From assembly GCA_035555435.1 (NCBI GenBank), contig DATMGN010000062.1, positions 62,001 through 126,000 of the forward strand: a DNA stretch of 64,000 bases, given 5' to 3'. Source of the DNA: 73-13 sp035555435. Lineage in GTDB: Bacteria > Actinomycetota > Actinomycetes > Actinomycetales > Microbacteriaceae. Within the stretch, counting starts at the first letter, position 1. The number at the start of each line of letters is the position of its first letter. Shown piece after piece: positions 16,152 through 25,070 of this stretch. The notes under the pieces are model-generated. The model worked only from the letters and a program-made list of their open reading frames with translations. It did not search any database and was not told where the DNA came from. The position numbers and the translations under genes are program-made.

Positions 16152-16919
16152 ATGTCCACCAGCATCTCGGTCGTGATCCCCTCCTACAACGACGCCGAGA
16201 TGCTGGAACAGTGCCTCACGGCCCTCGACGCGCAGACGCGCCGCCCCGACGAGATCGTCGTGGTGGACAATGGCTCCTCGGACGCGACCGTCGATGTCGC
16301 GCTCGCGCACGGCGCGCGCGTCGTCGCCGAGGCCAAGCGCGGCATCCCGCAGGCCACCTCTGCCGGACTCGACGCGGCGACGGGGGACGTCATCGGACGC
16401 CTCGACGCCGACTCCGTCCCGCCCAAGGACTGGGTCGCGCGTGTCGTGCGGGCGTTCGAGCGCGACCCCGACCTGGAGGCCCTCAGCGGGCCCGGCGAGT
16501 TCTACGGCGCGAACCCGTTCGTGCACTGGTTCGCCGAGTCGGTGCAGATGGCGCTCTACACGCGCACCGTCGCGCTGCTACTCGGGCACGACGTCCTCTT
16601 CGGGTCGAACCTCGCGATCCGCCGCGACACCTGGCGGGAGCTGCGGGGGCTCGTCCACCGTGACGACAACACGATCCACGACGACCTCGACTTCACCCTC
16701 AACCTCGTGCCGGGCACCAAGGTGCGCTTCGATCGCACGCTCGTCGTCGGGGTGTCGGCCCGCCCCTACCAGGACTGGGGACGCTACGCCAAGGGCTTCG
16801 GCATGGCGATGGGCACCTTTGCGCTCAACCACCGCGAGAGCTCCCTCTTCGAGCGCCGACGGCGATGGGCCGCCGCGCGTCGCGGGGGTCACGGCGACCC
16901 GATCCGGGCCGCCCGATAG
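16152..16919 (+). CDS. GT2-family glycosyltransferase (tandem copy A)
   Basis: A 255-residue inverting GT-A glycosyltransferase. ISVVIPSYNDAEMLEQCL opens the fold, VVVDNGSSD binds the nucleotide, RLDADS is the DxD metal site, and HDDLDFTLN resembles the family's acceptor/catalytic-base region. There is no obvious membrane helix. I took ATG at 16152 because TAGAAT (16139-16144) lies 7 nt before it, a leaderless arrangement; an in-frame ATG at 16143 overlaps that hexamer. It is strikingly similar to the next gene, including DVALAHGARVVAEAKRGIPQ, so the two are a recent tandem duplication. Sugar and acceptor are unknown. Confidence 0.85.
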   Translation: MSTSISVVIPSYNDAEMLEQCLTALDAQTRRPDEIVVVDNGSSDATVDVALAHGARVVAEAKRGIPQATSAGLDAATGDVIGRLDADSVPPKDWVARVVRAFERDPDLEALSGPGEFYGANPFVHWFAESVQMALYTRTVALLLGHDVLFGSNLAIRRDTWRELRGLVHRDDNTIHDDLDFTLNLVPGTKVRFDRTLVVGVSARPYQDWGRYAKGFGMAMGTFALNHRESSLFERRRRWAAARRGGHGDPIRAAR

Positions 16920-16930
16920 CAGGTCGCAGG

Positions 16931-17701
16931 ATGTCCGTCCGCGTCTCCGTCGTCATCCCCTCGTACAACGACGCCGTCATGCTCGAGCAGTGCCTCACGG
17001 CGCTCGATGCGCAGACCCGGCCGGCCGACGAGGTCGTCGTCGTCGACAACGGGTCCACCGACGCGACCGTCGACGTCGCGCTCGCGCACGGCGCGCGCGT
17101 CGTCGCTGAGGCCAAGCGCGGCATCCCGCAGGCCACCGCTGCCGGGCTCGACGCGGCCACCGGCGAGATCGTCGGGCGTCTCGACGCCGACTCGGTGCCA
17201 CCGCGCGACTGGGTCGCGCGCATCGCCGCCGCCTTCGAGGACCCGGAACTCGACGTGCTGAGCGGCCCCGGCGAGTACTACGGCGCGACCCGGCTCCAAC
17301 GCTGGTACGGCGAGCGACTCCAGATGCCGATCTACTACGGGCCGATCGCGTGGCTGTTCGGCCATCAGGTCGTCTTCGGCTCCAACTTCGCGATCCGCGC
17401 CGAGGCCTGGTGCGCGATCCGCGGCATCGTGCACCGCGACGACCGCGAGGTCCACGACGACTTCGACATCGCGATCAACCTGCTGCCCGGCATGGGGGTC
17501 CGCTTCGACCGCTCGCTCGTCGTCGGCGTCTCAGCGCGGCCGCTCACCTCCTGGTCGCGCATGATGCGCACCTACCGGATGGGTCTCTACACGTTCGTCG
17601 TCAACCATCGCGAGCGCTCGCTGCTCGCGCGTCGGCGCGCCTGGACACGCCACGATGCCAGGGGCGGCGAGCCGCGCGCCGTGACACAGACGCCCCGCTG
17701 A
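16931..17701 (+). CDS. GT2-family glycosyltransferase (tandem copy B)
   Basis: A 256-residue paralogue of the gene just upstream, 11 nt away, with the same nucleotide-binding (VVVDNGSTD) and DxD (RLDADS) motifs and HDDFDIAIN. The N-terminal 95 residues are nearly identical to copy A. The middle differs more (PELDVLSGPGEYYGATRLQRW against DLEALSGPGEFYGANPFVHW), so the acceptor could differ. ATG at 16931 is preceded by AGGTCGCAGG. It is probably co-transcribed with copy A. The stop lies 21 nt from the convergent hydrolase gene. Confidence 0.85.
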   Translation: MSVRVSVVIPSYNDAVMLEQCLTALDAQTRPADEVVVVDNGSTDATVDVALAHGARVVAEAKRGIPQATAAGLDAATGEIVGRLDADSVPPRDWVARIAAAFEDPELDVLSGPGEYYGATRLQRWYGERLQMPIYYGPIAWLFGHQVVFGSNFAIRAEAWCAIRGIVHRDDREVHDDFDIAINLLPGMGVRFDRSLVVGVSARPLTSWSRMMRTYRMGLYTFVVNHRERSLLARRRAWTRHDARGGEPRAVTQTPR

Positions 17702-17722
17702 GCCGCCCCGCGTCGCTCCCCT

Positions 17723-18673
17723 TCAGGCCGCGTCGATGACGCGGACCATGTCGCGCACCAGCTGGTGCGGTGCCGTCTCGCACGGACTGTGGCCCGTCGC
17801 GTACTCGGCGGCCGCGGCACCGAGCCGCTCCGCGAACCGGCGGTGCGCCCGACTCGACCACAGGTCGTGGGCGCCGAACGCGACGAGCTTCGGGATGGGC
17901 AGCGCCCGGATCCGGTCCGCGAGGTCCGGCACCCGGCGCATGAGCCGGAAGATGTCGACGACGCTCGCGTAGCGCGTGACCTGGAGCCGATCCATCACGA
18001 AGCGGTAGCGCTCCTCGTCGACGCGATTCTTGTTCGTGCGGATGCCCCAGGCGAGGATCCCCGCGGATCCTCGGGGGCCGACGACGAACGACGCGAGCAT
18101 GAGGCCGCCCCGGTAGCCCGTCGCCTTGCGGAAGACGTGACCCGACACCGGCGGCACCGTGAGCAGCGTCAGCGACGCGACGAGCTCTGGCGCCCGATCA
18201 GCGACCACCTGGACGACGACGCCCGCGAACGAGTAGCCGAGCAGGTGCACGGGCGTGCGACCGGAGCGCAGCACCGCGAGGAGGTCATCGACGAAGAGCT
18301 CCAAGTCGTAGCGAGCGCGCGGCGGATCGAGGCGCTCCGGCCCCGACTCCGCCGACTCGTACTGGCCGGCGAGATCGATCGCCTCGACCCGGAACCCCGC
18401 CCGGGCCAGCAGCGGGAGCATGAGGATGAAGTCCTCCTTGGAGCCCGTGGCACCCGGGACGAGCACGACGCGCGGACCGTCGGGGTCACCCGCCGCGAGC
18501 CCCGCGAGCTCGCCGCTCGGGACCGTGTAGCGCACCCGCTCGACACCCTCGGGCAACTGCGCCCACGGGGTCGGTCCGATCGCATCGTCGAGCGCGCGCG
18601 CCGCCGCCGCCGAGAGGCGCCGCGGGTCCGGAATCGCGCCCTCACCGACGCGCGGCGTCCCCTCCAAAGCCAC
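17723..18673 (-). CDS. Alpha/beta hydrolase
   Basis: A 316-residue alpha/beta-fold hydrolase. VVLVPGATGSKEDF gives the oxyanion region, LGYSFAG the nucleophile elbow, and a late TGHSPCETAP segment the catalytic His. A Pro/Arg-rich stretch of about 70 residues precedes the core. No signal peptide is seen. The start is GTG at 18671-18673, 7 nt after TAGTCT (18681-18686), so a leaderless mRNA is likely. It sits 21 nt after the SNF2 gene on the same strand. It could be an esterase, lactonase or epoxide/haloalkane-type enzyme; sequence alone does not decide. Confidence 0.82.
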   Translation of the reverse strand: MALEGTPRVGEGAIPDPRRLSAAAARALDDAIGPTPWAQLPEGVERVRYTVPSGELAGLAAGDPDGPRVVLVPGATGSKEDFILMLPLLARAGFRVEAIDLAGQYESAESGPERLDPPRARYDLELFVDDLLAVLRSGRTPVHLLGYSFAGVVVQVVADRAPELVASLTLLTVPPVSGHVFRKATGYRGGLMLASFVVGPRGSAGILAWGIRTNKNRVDEERYRFVMDRLQVTRYASVVDIFRLMRRVPDLADRIRALPIPKLVAFGAHDLWSSRAHRRFAERLGAAAAEYATGHSPCETAPHQLVRDMVRVIDAA

Positions 18674-18694
18674 GGGGCCGAGACTACTAGACGC

Positions 18695-20836
18695 TCAGGA
18701 CGTCGCCAGTGCGTCGCGCAGCAGTCCCATGATCGCCTGGATCTGCACGCTCGCCTCCGCCGCGACCTCCTCGTCGGAGCCGTCGAGCGCACGCGCCGCG
18801 AGCCCCGCCTTCGAGCCGATGAGGTCCGCGATCCGCGCGTCGATCGTGTGCGCCGCGATGATGCGCCACGCCGTGACCGGCAGCTCCTGGCCGATCCGGT
18901 GCACCCGGTCGATCGCCTGGGTCTGCTCGGCGCTCGTCCACGAGAGCTCCGCGAGCACGACGTTGGAGGCAGCCTGCAGGTTGATGCCGACGCCCGCCGC
19001 GAGCAGTGAGCAGACGATCACCTGGACCGAGGGGTCATTCGTGAACGCGTCGATCGCGTGCTGGCGGGCCTTCGGCGACTGGTCGCCGCGGATCGAGACC
19101 GTGTTGACGCCGAGCGAGGCGAGGTGCTCCTCCGCGGTGTCCATGACGTCGATGTGCTTCGCGAAGAACACGACCTTGCCAACCGAGCGCGCGAGGTTGG
19201 CCGTGTAGTCCGCCGCGAGCGACGCCTTGCCCTGGCCGATGCGCCGCACCATCGTGAACACGTTCTCGCCGTCCGTGGTCGCCTTCGACTCCTCGAGCTC
19301 CGCGTGCGCGACGACGCGGATGAGATCCTCGTCGACCGCCTCGGGGCGCAGCTCCTTGAGCCGGCGGAAGCGGTCCAGCAGCCGCGCGGTGAGCGCCGCC
19401 TCCGCCGCGCGGATCGAACGCCCGAACTCGTCGTCGAGCTCGACCGGGATGTCGGCGATACGGCGGGCGGGGATGTCGGCCGCGACGTCGACCTTCCGTC
19501 GACGCACGATGCCCATGTCGATGACGGCCTTGCGCGCCGCCGGGAAGAAGCCCGGATCGCCCGGGACGAGCTCGGTCTCCTCGAGCTTGCCCATGAGCGC
19601 CGGGGCAGGCTTCTGCGCGCCCGACTTGTCAGGGTCCGTGATCCAGCCGAGGTACTGCCAGATCGCGCGGAAGTCCTCGATCGTGTTGATGAGCGGCGTG
19701 CCGGTCAGTGCGATGAACAGCGCCTTCGGATTGGCGGCGCGGATCGACCGCGACAGCGCGATGACGTGCTTGGAGCGCTCCGACTTGAGGTTCTTGATGA
19801 AGTGCGCCTCGTCGACGACCATGCCCTTGAAGCCGAAGCGGCCGAGCCAGCCGACGTGCCGGTCGAGGATCTCGTAGTTGACGACGATGACGTCGGCAAA
19901 CGCGTCGACGTCGTCTCCGTCGCCCTGGACGACCGTGACCCGGCGCCCCGGCAGCCAGCGCTGCACCTCGCGAGCCCAGTTCGTCTTCACGACGTTCGGA
20001 ACGACCGCCAGCAGCGGGAACGCCTTCGCCGCCTGCGCCCCGAGCAGCGCCTGCGCCGTCTTGCCGAGGCCGGGTTCGTCCGCCAGCAGGAAAGTCCGGT
20101 GACCCTGACGGACCTTCTCGATGAACTGCGCCTGGTGGGGCATCAGCTCGAGATCGCCCGGCGCGCTCAGCGACCCCGGCTCCGGCAGGTCCATCGTCGC
20201 GGCGACCCCGCCGGCCTCGAAGGCGCGGAACAGCGGCTCGATGAGCTCCCAGTTCGCGAGCCGGCCCGGGGTGCGTCGACGGTCCTCGAACGCCGAGAAG
20301 TCCGGGGCGAGGAACGGGTTCGCCATCTGCATCTGACGCACCGAGGCCGGCAGCACTTGACGCTCCACCTGCTTGTCGACCGGCTTCGGCTCCTCGACGA
20401 TGAGCAGCTCCTCCGGCGGCAGCTCGACACCGGCCGCGAGCAGCATGTCCCGTCGCAGCGCCTTCGCCGCCGGCGTCACCGGGGCGTCGTCCGCGAGCAG
20501 GCCGATGAGCGTCGTATCCCGGGCCGCCGTCTTCGCGAGGATGCCCGCGAGCCCGTCGAGACGCTTCTGCTCGTTCTGCCGCTCAGCATCCGTGAGGTCC
20601 TGATCGGCCTTGACCCGTGCGCGCTCCTCGCGCAGCAGCAGAGCCGCGACCTGGAACCGGGCGCGGTTGGCGGGCTTGAGCGGCCCCTTCTGCACCGCGG
20701 ACTCGACCTCGCGCGCCGTGCGCGCCAGGACGGGGATGACGCCCGCGTCGTCGCCGGTGCGCGCACGACGGCGCTGCTGCTGGCCGCGCGACTGCTTCGC
20801 GCTGGTGCTGGTCGGTGCCACTGCCATGTCTCCCAT
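18695..20836 (-). CDS. SNF2/DEAD-box family ATPase (helicase-like)
   Basis: A 713-residue superfamily 2 SNF2-type ATPase. The first 225 residues are a charged, helical N-terminal region. The motor follows, with LADEPGLGKTAQALL (Walker A, about 251-265), VVDEAHFIKN (DEAH, 342-345), TGTPLINTIEDF (motif III) and, in the second lobe, AELSWTSAEQTQAIDRVHRIGQ (motifs V-VI). Such proteins translocate on duplex DNA and remodel bound proteins in repair or transcription. The start is uncertain: ATG at 20836 is the longest, ATG at 20827 follows, and a GTG at 20821 has GGGAGA at a good distance. It lacks the adjacent SWIM/zinc partners seen with some SNF2 genes. Confidence 0.85.
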   Translation of the reverse strand: MGDMAVAPTSTSAKQSRGQQQRRRARTGDDAGVIPVLARTAREVESAVQKGPLKPANRARFQVAALLLREERARVKADQDLTDAERQNEQKRLDGLAGILAKTAARDTTLIGLLADDAPVTPAAKALRRDMLLAAGVELPPEELLIVEEPKPVDKQVERQVLPASVRQMQMANPFLAPDFSAFEDRRRTPGRLANWELIEPLFRAFEAGGVAATMDLPEPGSLSAPGDLELMPHQAQFIEKVRQGHRTFLLADEPGLGKTAQALLGAQAAKAFPLLAVVPNVVKTNWAREVQRWLPGRRVTVVQGDGDDVDAFADVIVVNYEILDRHVGWLGRFGFKGMVVDEAHFIKNLKSERSKHVIALSRSIRAANPKALFIALTGTPLINTIEDFRAIWQYLGWITDPDKSGAQKPAPALMGKLEETELVPGDPGFFPAARKAVIDMGIVRRRKVDVAADIPARRIADIPVELDDEFGRSIRAAEAALTARLLDRFRRLKELRPEAVDEDLIRVVAHAELEESKATTDGENVFTMVRRIGQGKASLAADYTANLARSVGKVVFFAKHIDVMDTAEEHLASLGVNTVSIRGDQSPKARQHAIDAFTNDPSVQVIVCSLLAAGVGINLQAASNVVLAELSWTSAEQTQAIDRVHRIGQELPVTAWRIIAAHTIDARIADLIGSKAGLAARALDGSDEEVAAEASVQIQAIMGLLRDALATS

Positions 20837-21001
20837 GCGACGATGCGTGTCGCTCGAACTGACGTGCTGATCCGGGCACCGCCGTCGGCGTGCCCCCGGA
20901 AACGCTCGTACGGACCAGACCCGGCGCGGAACTCCGCCGGTGATCGCGCTCGAAACGCTGCACCCATTCTAGCGGATCCCGGCGCCAGCTAGGGTCGAGG
21001 G

Positions 21002-22327
21002 GTGGTCGAAGCGGACGCGGTGGGGCGGTTCAGGGCGCTCGTGCGCATCCCCACCGTCTCGAAAGCGGACGCCGAGCTCACTGACTGGACGGCGTTCTCC
21101 CGATTCCGCGACGAGGTCGCCGCACAGTATCCGCTCGTCCACGCGCACCTGGAGCGCGAACTCGTCGCCGAGCACAGCCTGCTGTACCGCTGGGCCGGTA
21201 CCGACCCCACGCTGCCGCCCGTCGTGCTCATGGCGCATCAGGACGTCGTCGACCCCGGTGAGATCGCCGACTGGGCGCACGGGCCGTTCGACGCGGCGCT
21301 CGACGGCGACGTCCTCCACGGGCGAGGCACGATCGACGACAAGGGCTCGCTCGCGGGCATCCTCGAGGCCGTCGAGCAGCTGATCGCGAGCGGCTTCACG
21401 CCGGCCCGCGACCTGCTCCTCGTCTTCGGACACGACGAGGAGACGCACGGCACGGGCGCGCGCGCCGTCGCGGCACTCCTCGCCGACCGCGGCATCGCGC
21501 CCGCCTTCGTGCTCGACGAGGGCGGGGCGATCGTCGAAGACGTCCTCCCCGGCACCACTGGGCGGCTCGCCGTCATCGGCCTCGCCGAGAAGGGCGCCGC
21601 GAACATCCGGCTGCGCGTCGCCGAAGCCGGCGGCCACGCCTCCACCCCGCCGTCGGTCTCCGCGATCGGACGGCTCGCCAGAGCGATCGCCCGGATCGAC
21701 GCCTCGCCGTCGCCCGCGCGCATGACCGAGGCGACCCGCAAGATGTTCGCCGCGGCGGGCGGCGCGGCGCGCGGCGTCTTCCGCCTCCTCTACCGCAACA
21801 TCACCTGGACGGCCCCCCTGCTGCGCCGCGTCCTCGCCCGCGGCGGGCCCGAGACCGCCGCGATGGTGCGCACCACCCGCGTCACCACGCTGATCAGCGG
21901 CGGCCACGCGCAGAACGCCATCCCGGAGCGCGCCGAAGCGACCGTCAACGCGCGGATCCTGCCGGGCGAGACCGTCGAAACCGTCATCGCCCGCATCCGC
22001 GACGACATCGCCGACCCGCTCGTCGGCGTCGAGGCCGCCGGCGGCTGGGACCCATCCCCCATCTCGCCGACGACCGGCCCCGGCTGGGAGCTGCTCACCG
22101 CGGTGCTCCGCGACCTCGAGCCCGGGACCACCCCGATCCCGTACACGCAGAACGGCGCGACCGACTCCCGCTCCTTCACGAGCCTCACCCCCGCTGTGTA
22201 TCGCTTCACGCCGTTTCACCTGACGAGCGGCGAGCGCGGCGGGCTGCACGCCGTCGGCGAGCGGATCCGGGTGTCCTCTTGGCTCGCCGGCGTCGCGTTT
22301 TACCGCGAGCTCATCGCCCGGCTCTAG
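21002..22327 (+). CDS. M20 family metallopeptidase (carboxypeptidase S / PM20D1-like)
   Basis: A 441-residue dinuclear zinc peptidase/amidase. The first zinc His-Asp motif is MAHQDVVDPG (H79, D81), followed by the bridging Asp in GRGTIDDKG (about 112) and the general base Glu pair in HDEETHG (146-147). The dimerisation domain starts at VIGLAEKGAANIRLRV. Length and the DWAHGPFDAALDGDVLHGRG spacing fit the CPS1/PM20D1 branch, which acts on N-acyl amino acids or dipeptides. The start is GTG at 21002, 6 nt after TAGGGT (20990-20995), typical of leaderless genes. The stop overlaps the stop of the convergent ribF through CTAG (22324-22327). Confidence 0.9.
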   Translation: MVEADAVGRFRALVRIPTVSKADAELTDWTAFSRFRDEVAAQYPLVHAHLERELVAEHSLLYRWAGTDPTLPPVVLMAHQDVVDPGEIADWAHGPFDAALDGDVLHGRGTIDDKGSLAGILEAVEQLIASGFTPARDLLLVFGHDEETHGTGARAVAALLADRGIAPAFVLDEGGAIVEDVLPGTTGRLAVIGLAEKGAANIRLRVAEAGGHASTPPSVSAIGRLARAIARIDASPSPARMTEATRKMFAAAGGAARGVFRLLYRNITWTAPLLRRVLARGGPETAAMVRTTRVTTLISGGHAQNAIPERAEATVNARILPGETVETVIARIRDDIADPLVGVEAAGGWDPSPISPTTGPGWELLTAVLRDLEPGTTPIPYTQNGATDSRSFTSLTPAVYRFTPFHLTSGERGGLHAVGERIRVSSWLAGVAFYRELIARL

Positions 22328-23256
22328 AGATCCAGCAGGTCCCGCGTCTGGACGACGTCGATCGTCATCCGCTCGATGAGCGCCTCGATCGAGTCGAACT
22401 TCTCGATCCCCCGGATGCGGTCGACGAACTCGACGGTCACGACCTCGCCATAGAGGTTGAGATCACGGTCGAGCACGTGAGCCTCGACGCGACGGTGGTC
22501 GCCCGTCGCGAACGTCGGGTTGTCGCTCACGGAGATCGCGGCAGGCAGCCGCTCCCCGCCGGCGCGAGTCAGCCAGCCCGCGTAGACACCGTCGGCCGGC
22601 ATCGCGCCGACCGAGTCCTCCGCGAGGTTGGCGGTCGGAAAGCCGAGCTCCCGGCCGCGCTCATTGCCGCGGACCACCTCGCCGGTGACCGCCGGCAGCG
22701 AGCCGAGGCGTGCCGCGGCTTCCGAGACGCGGCCCTCCGCGATGAGCGCACGGATCCCGGACGTCGAGATCCGGTCGACGCCGGCACCGCCGACGGCGGG
22801 CAGCAGCTCGACCGTGAAGCCCCTCGACTCCCCCATGCGTCGCAGCTCCCACACGTCGCCCTGCCCCCGAGCACCGAAGCGGAAGTCGACGCCGACGAGC
22901 AGGACGCGCGCGCCGAGCCGTCCCACGAGCAGCTCATCGACGAAGTCCTCGGCGGACTGGGCCGCGCGCTCGGCCCCGAACTCGAGGACCGCGACGAGGT
23001 CGATGCCGGTCTCCTCGATGAGCTCCAGCCGGCGCTCGAGGCTGACGAGGGCGGGCGGGCTCGCCTCCGGGTGCAGCTGGGCGAGCGGATTGCGGTCGAA
23101 CGTCACGGCGACGGCGTCGACGCCGAGCTCGCGGGCACGTGCGACGGTCTGGCCGAGCACGGCACGGTGGCCGAGGTGGACGCCGTCGAACTTGCCGATC
23201 GTGACGACGCCCGCGTCGCTGAGGCGTGATGCGAACGGCTCGCGCTCGATTCTCAT
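22324..23256 (-). CDS. ribF: Bifunctional riboflavin kinase / FAD synthetase
   Basis: A 310-residue cytosolic enzyme converting riboflavin to FMN and FMN to FAD. The N-terminal adenylyltransferase domain has TIGKFDGVHLGHRAVL (the GxFDGxHxGH nucleotidyl-transfer motif) and STSGIRALI near residue 160. The C-terminal kinase domain begins around GEVVRGNERGRELGFPTANL with the family's PTAN loop, and ends with FVDRIRGIEKFDS. The ATG overlaps the stop of the upstream membrane-protein gene (ATGA, 23253-23256), so it is translationally coupled to the truB-led operon. In the ancestral order rpsO follows ribF; here M20, SNF2, HelR and others intervene. Confidence 0.97.
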   Translation of the reverse strand: MRIEREPFASRLSDAGVVTIGKFDGVHLGHRAVLGQTVARARELGVDAVAVTFDRNPLAQLHPEASPPALVSLERRLELIEETGIDLVAVLEFGAERAAQSAEDFVDELLVGRLGARVLLVGVDFRFGARGQGDVWELRRMGESRGFTVELLPAVGGAGVDRISTSGIRALIAEGRVSEAAARLGSLPAVTGEVVRGNERGRELGFPTANLAEDSVGAMPADGVYAGWLTRAGGERLPAAISVSDNPTFATGDHRRVEAHVLDRDLNLYGEVVTVEFVDRIRGIEKFDSIEALIERMTIDVVQTRDLLDL

Positions 23257-23723
23257 GCAGCACCCCGCGAGGACGATGCCGCTTGGCGTCGCGCGGTCCT
23301 GCGCAACCAGAGCAGGCCGAGGGTGGGCAGCACGAGCGGGATGAACAGGTAGCCGGCGCCGTAGACGCTCCAGACGGTCGCCTGCCCGCCGAACGGGCTC
23401 GCGTCGGTGAGGCCGAGCACGCTCGGCGCGACGACGCTGATGGTGCCGACGACGAGCACCCCGACGAGCTCGAAGACGATGGTGATCCAGGCGATGACGT
23501 CCCAGCGCGCCGCGAGCGCGATCGTCGCGAGCACGTAGACGACGGCGGCGACGGCCGAGAGCGTGTATGCGACGGGCGACTCGTCGAAGCGGGTGATGAT
23601 CTGGAACGTGGAGCGGCCGATCGCGGCGAGCGCGAGGATGCCATACACGACGACGAGCACGCGGCCGACGCCGGACATGCGCTGGCCTACGGGGGCGGCA
23701 GGGGCTTCGGGTGTCGCGGACAT
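23253..23723 (-). CDS. Small membrane protein between truB and ribF
   Basis: A 156-residue protein with four predicted transmembrane helices (VLVVVYGILALAAIG, AYTLSAVAAVVYVLATIAL, WITIVFELVGVLVVGTISVV and YLFIPLVLPTLGLLWL) and an Arg-rich tail. The pattern resembles integral membrane proteins commonly found beside ribF in actinobacteria, with no assigned role. ATG at 23721-23723 was chosen; the frame is open to 23852 but that stretch lies within the next gene upstream. The stop overlaps the ribF start by 4 nt. Confidence 0.8.
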   Translation of the reverse strand: MSATPEAPAAPVGQRMSGVGRVLVVVYGILALAAIGRSTFQIITRFDESPVAYTLSAVAAVVYVLATIALAARWDVIAWITIVFELVGVLVVGTISVVAPSVLGLTDASPFGGQATVWSVYGAGYLFIPLVLPTLGLLWLRRTARRQAASSSRGAA

Positions 23724-23728
23724 CGGGA

Positions 23729-24106
23729 TCAAGCGTAGCCAGGCGCGACGGTGGTCCAGATCGTGTGCATCCGGAACACCATGACGGCGACGCCGAGCGC
23801 CGCGACCGCGATGATGAGGTTCGACCAGCGCGTCTTCTCGATGAGCGCCCACACGATCGCGGCGGGCGGGATGAGCAGCGCCGTGATGAGGTACATCCAG
23901 TACTCGAGGCCGTGGCCGAGCATCGTGTTGCCGTTCAGCGGCGTCACGATCGCGAGCACGACCTGGACGAGCAGCAGCACCTCGACGAGGACGAGACCGA
24001 GCACGGTGAGGTCGTTGGGCTGCTTCTTCGCGAGCGCCAGGCCGATCGCGAGGAGGCCGAGCGCGAGGCCGATCCCGACCTGGGTCCAGGTGAACCAGTC
24101 GATCAT
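23729..24106 (-). CDS. Small four-helix membrane protein downstream of truB
   Basis: A 125-residue protein made almost entirely of four hydrophobic helices, with short charged loops (AKKQPNDLT and EKTRWSN). The ATG overlaps the truB stop (ATGA, 24103-24106), and its own stop lies 5 nt before the next gene. truB, this gene, the 156-residue membrane protein and ribF therefore form one coupled operon. No function can be named. Its position between truB and ribF suggests a conserved but uncharacterised companion. Confidence 0.78.
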   Translation of the reverse strand: MIDWFTWTQVGIGLALGLLAIGLALAKKQPNDLTVLGLVLVEVLLLVQVVLAIVTPLNGNTMLGHGLEYWMYLITALLIPPAAIVWALIEKTRWSNLIIAVAALGVAVMVFRMHTIWTTVAPGYA

Positions 24107-25047
24107 CGCTCGCTCCCGCGCGGCGTCGATCCGTCGGTCGGGAAGTTCGTGATCACCCTGGTCCTGCCGTTCTCTACGCCGACGAGCCCGACCAGTCTGC
24201 CATCCGGCGCGACCGCGGCCGCCGCGGGCGCATCGGGGCGATCGACGGCGACGCGCTTGCCGTTCGCGAGATCCGCCGCCTGCGTGTCGGTGAGGGCGAT
24301 GACGGGGAAGAGCCGCGCCGCGACCTCGGCCGGCTCGAGCAGCTCGCCGAGATACGGCTCGCCGAACGCCGGCACCGCGAGCGCCTCGTCGATGCGGAAC
24401 GGCCCGATCCGGCTGCGGCGCAGCGCCGTCAGGTGGCCGCCGACGCCAAGTGCCTCGCCGAGGTCCCGCGCGAGCGCCCGGATGTAGGTGCCTGAGGAGC
24501 ACTCGATGCGCACGTCGAGATCGATGAAGGCGCGTCCCGCGCCGTCGGCGACGGAACGCCGGTCGGTCACCTCGAACGCAGAGACCGTCACCTTCCGCGC
24601 CGCGAGCTCGACGTCCTCGCCCGCGCGCACCAGGTCGTAGGCCCGCTTGCCGTCGACCTTGATCGCACTGACCGAGCTCGGGCGCTGGAGGATCTCGCCG
24701 GTGAGCGCCGAGATGCCGTCGGCGATCTCCGACGCGAGGTCACCGGTCGCCGATGCGCGCAGCGCCGCCACGAGACCGGTGCCGGGCAATGCCTCGCCTT
24801 CGGCGTCATCGGTCGTCGTCGCCTGCCCGAGCCGGATCGTGGCGAGGTATTCCTTGTCGAGCCCGACGAGGTGCGTCAGGAGGCGGGTCGAGGGCCCGGC
24901 CCCGAGGATGAGGAGGCCGGTCGCCATGGGGTCGAGCGTCCCGGCGTGTCCAACCTTTTTCGTGCCGAGCGCCCGGCGGGTGCGCGCGACGACGTCGTGG
25001 CTCGTGATGCCCTGCGGCTTGTCGGCGAGCAGCAAGCCGTTGACCAC
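24103..25047 (-). CDS. truB: tRNA pseudouridine(55) synthase
   Basis: A 314-residue enzyme that forms pseudouridine at position 55 of the T-loop in tRNAs. N-terminal DKPQGITSHDVV and GHAGTLDPMATGLL hold the catalytic Asp. ECSSGTYIRALARDLGEALG and LTALRRSRIGPF are the other family blocks, and a short PUA-like tail follows. The start is GTG at 25045-25047, 6 nt after TAGCCT (25054-25059), so this gene probably leads its own leaderless operon with two membrane-protein genes and ribF. In other actinobacteria it follows rbfA directly; here rbfA is about 9 kb upstream, beyond the secretion locus and mutY. Confidence 0.97.
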   Translation of the reverse strand: MVNGLLLADKPQGITSHDVVARTRRALGTKKVGHAGTLDPMATGLLILGAGPSTRLLTHLVGLDKEYLATIRLGQATTTDDAEGEALPGTGLVAALRASATGDLASEIADGISALTGEILQRPSSVSAIKVDGKRAYDLVRAGEDVELAARKVTVSAFEVTDRRSVADGAGRAFIDLDVRIECSSGTYIRALARDLGEALGVGGHLTALRRSRIGPFRIDEALAVPAFGEPYLGELLEPAEVAARLFPVIALTDTQAADLANGKRVAVDRPDAPAAAAVAPDGRLVGLVGVENGRTRVITNFPTDGSTPRGSER

Positions 25048-25070
25048 CTGCCCAGGCTACCGGCGCGGCC

